From Bacteroidales bacterium (GTDB lineage Bacteria; Bacteroidota; Bacteroidia; Bacteroidales; UBA12077): a stretch of 52,924 nt of DNA. The stretch spans positions 1-52,924 of the forward strand of contig JAHOYT010000069.1 in assembly GCA_019038645.1 (NCBI GenBank), in the 5' to 3' direction. Under the pieces are notes generated by a model that had not been told where the DNA came from, did not search any database, and was given only the letters and a program-made list of their open reading frames with translations. The position numbers and the translations under genes are program-made. Positions 52,924-52,924 of this stretch are shown piece after piece (position 1 is the first letter of the stretch; each line of letters starts with the position of its first letter).

Positions 52924-52924
52924 A

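Noticed and set aside
1-52924. CRISPR array, insertion sequence, prophage or integrated element
   Set aside because: I saw no regular direct repeats with spacers, transposase, integrase, phage structural gene or tRNA-anchored duplication; both tRNAs have ordinary flanks.

Overview
The window is a 52.9 kb AT-rich piece of a Bacteroidota chromosome, probably class Bacteroidia near Marinilabiliales/Bacteroidales; I infer the order only from the protein repertoire. The phylum is well supported. Several genes have the Bacteroidota housekeeping promoter (TTG, a 19-base spacer, then TAnnTTTG). The gene set is also typical: ribosomal protein Thx, a BlaR1-type peptidase ending in a TonB domain, two-component propeller proteins, a 7TM-DISM receptor, DUF6268 and PorT-like barrels, and lipoproteins with short lipoboxes. 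I see no insertion sequence, prophage, integrase or CRISPR array; it reads as stable core chromosome with lineage-specific signalling genes.

Layout. 1-7.7 kb: 3' part of comM/yifB, a small zinc-motif membrane protein flanked by dispersed repeats, a DUF6268 barrel, a DISM-GAF receptor without output domain, the membrane pyrophosphatase hppA, and Thx with a long Lys/Pro-rich tail. 7.7-14.4 kb (minus strand): WD40, TPR and aspartyl-protease/PDZ exported proteins, a BlaR1-TonB/BlaI pair with a very clear double operator, and an MFS transporter. 14.5-27.9 kb: thioredoxin-like protein, two small membrane proteins, a HEPN-like/CBS protein, a response regulator-adenylate cyclase, class A PBP, an oxidoreductase/DksA-like/methyltransferase operon, a duplicated SiaB kinase with SiaC, a second HEPN-like protein, a PorT-like barrel, a DUF2817 peptidase, YwbE and a nucleoid-associated protein. 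28-40.3 kb: LysE exporter, KAS III-like enzyme, TPR protein, MBL hydrolase, mpl, tRNA-Glu with rpsT, a LOG protein, and a two-gene operon of a TPR/Ig/caspase-like lipoprotein with a propeller-SpoIIE phosphatase. 40.3-52.9 kb: ribD, prmC, recX, an LPP20-like lipoprotein, prfB with its programmed frameshift, M28 peptidase, tRNA-Ala, tonB, ruvC with an exported S41 protease, EamA transporter and lipoprotein, then serS, rpmA and rplU.

How it fits together. Housekeeping functions are translation (Thx, S20, L21, L27, SerRS, RF2, PrmC, two tRNAs), cell wall (PBP1A, Mpl), recombination (RuvC, RecX), riboflavin synthesis and PPi-driven ion pumping. Around them sits a dense layer of envelope and signal-transduction genes: BlaI/BlaR1-TonB, DISM-GAF, REC-adenylate cyclase, SiaB-SiaC partner switch, propeller-SpoIIE phosphatase and the caspase-like lipoprotein. 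The best candidates for undescribed biology are the caspase/SpoIIE pair, the tandem SiaB with SiaC (for which the SpoIIE protein could be the missing phosphatase), the BlaI control region whose operator fills the promoter spacer, and the Thx fusion.
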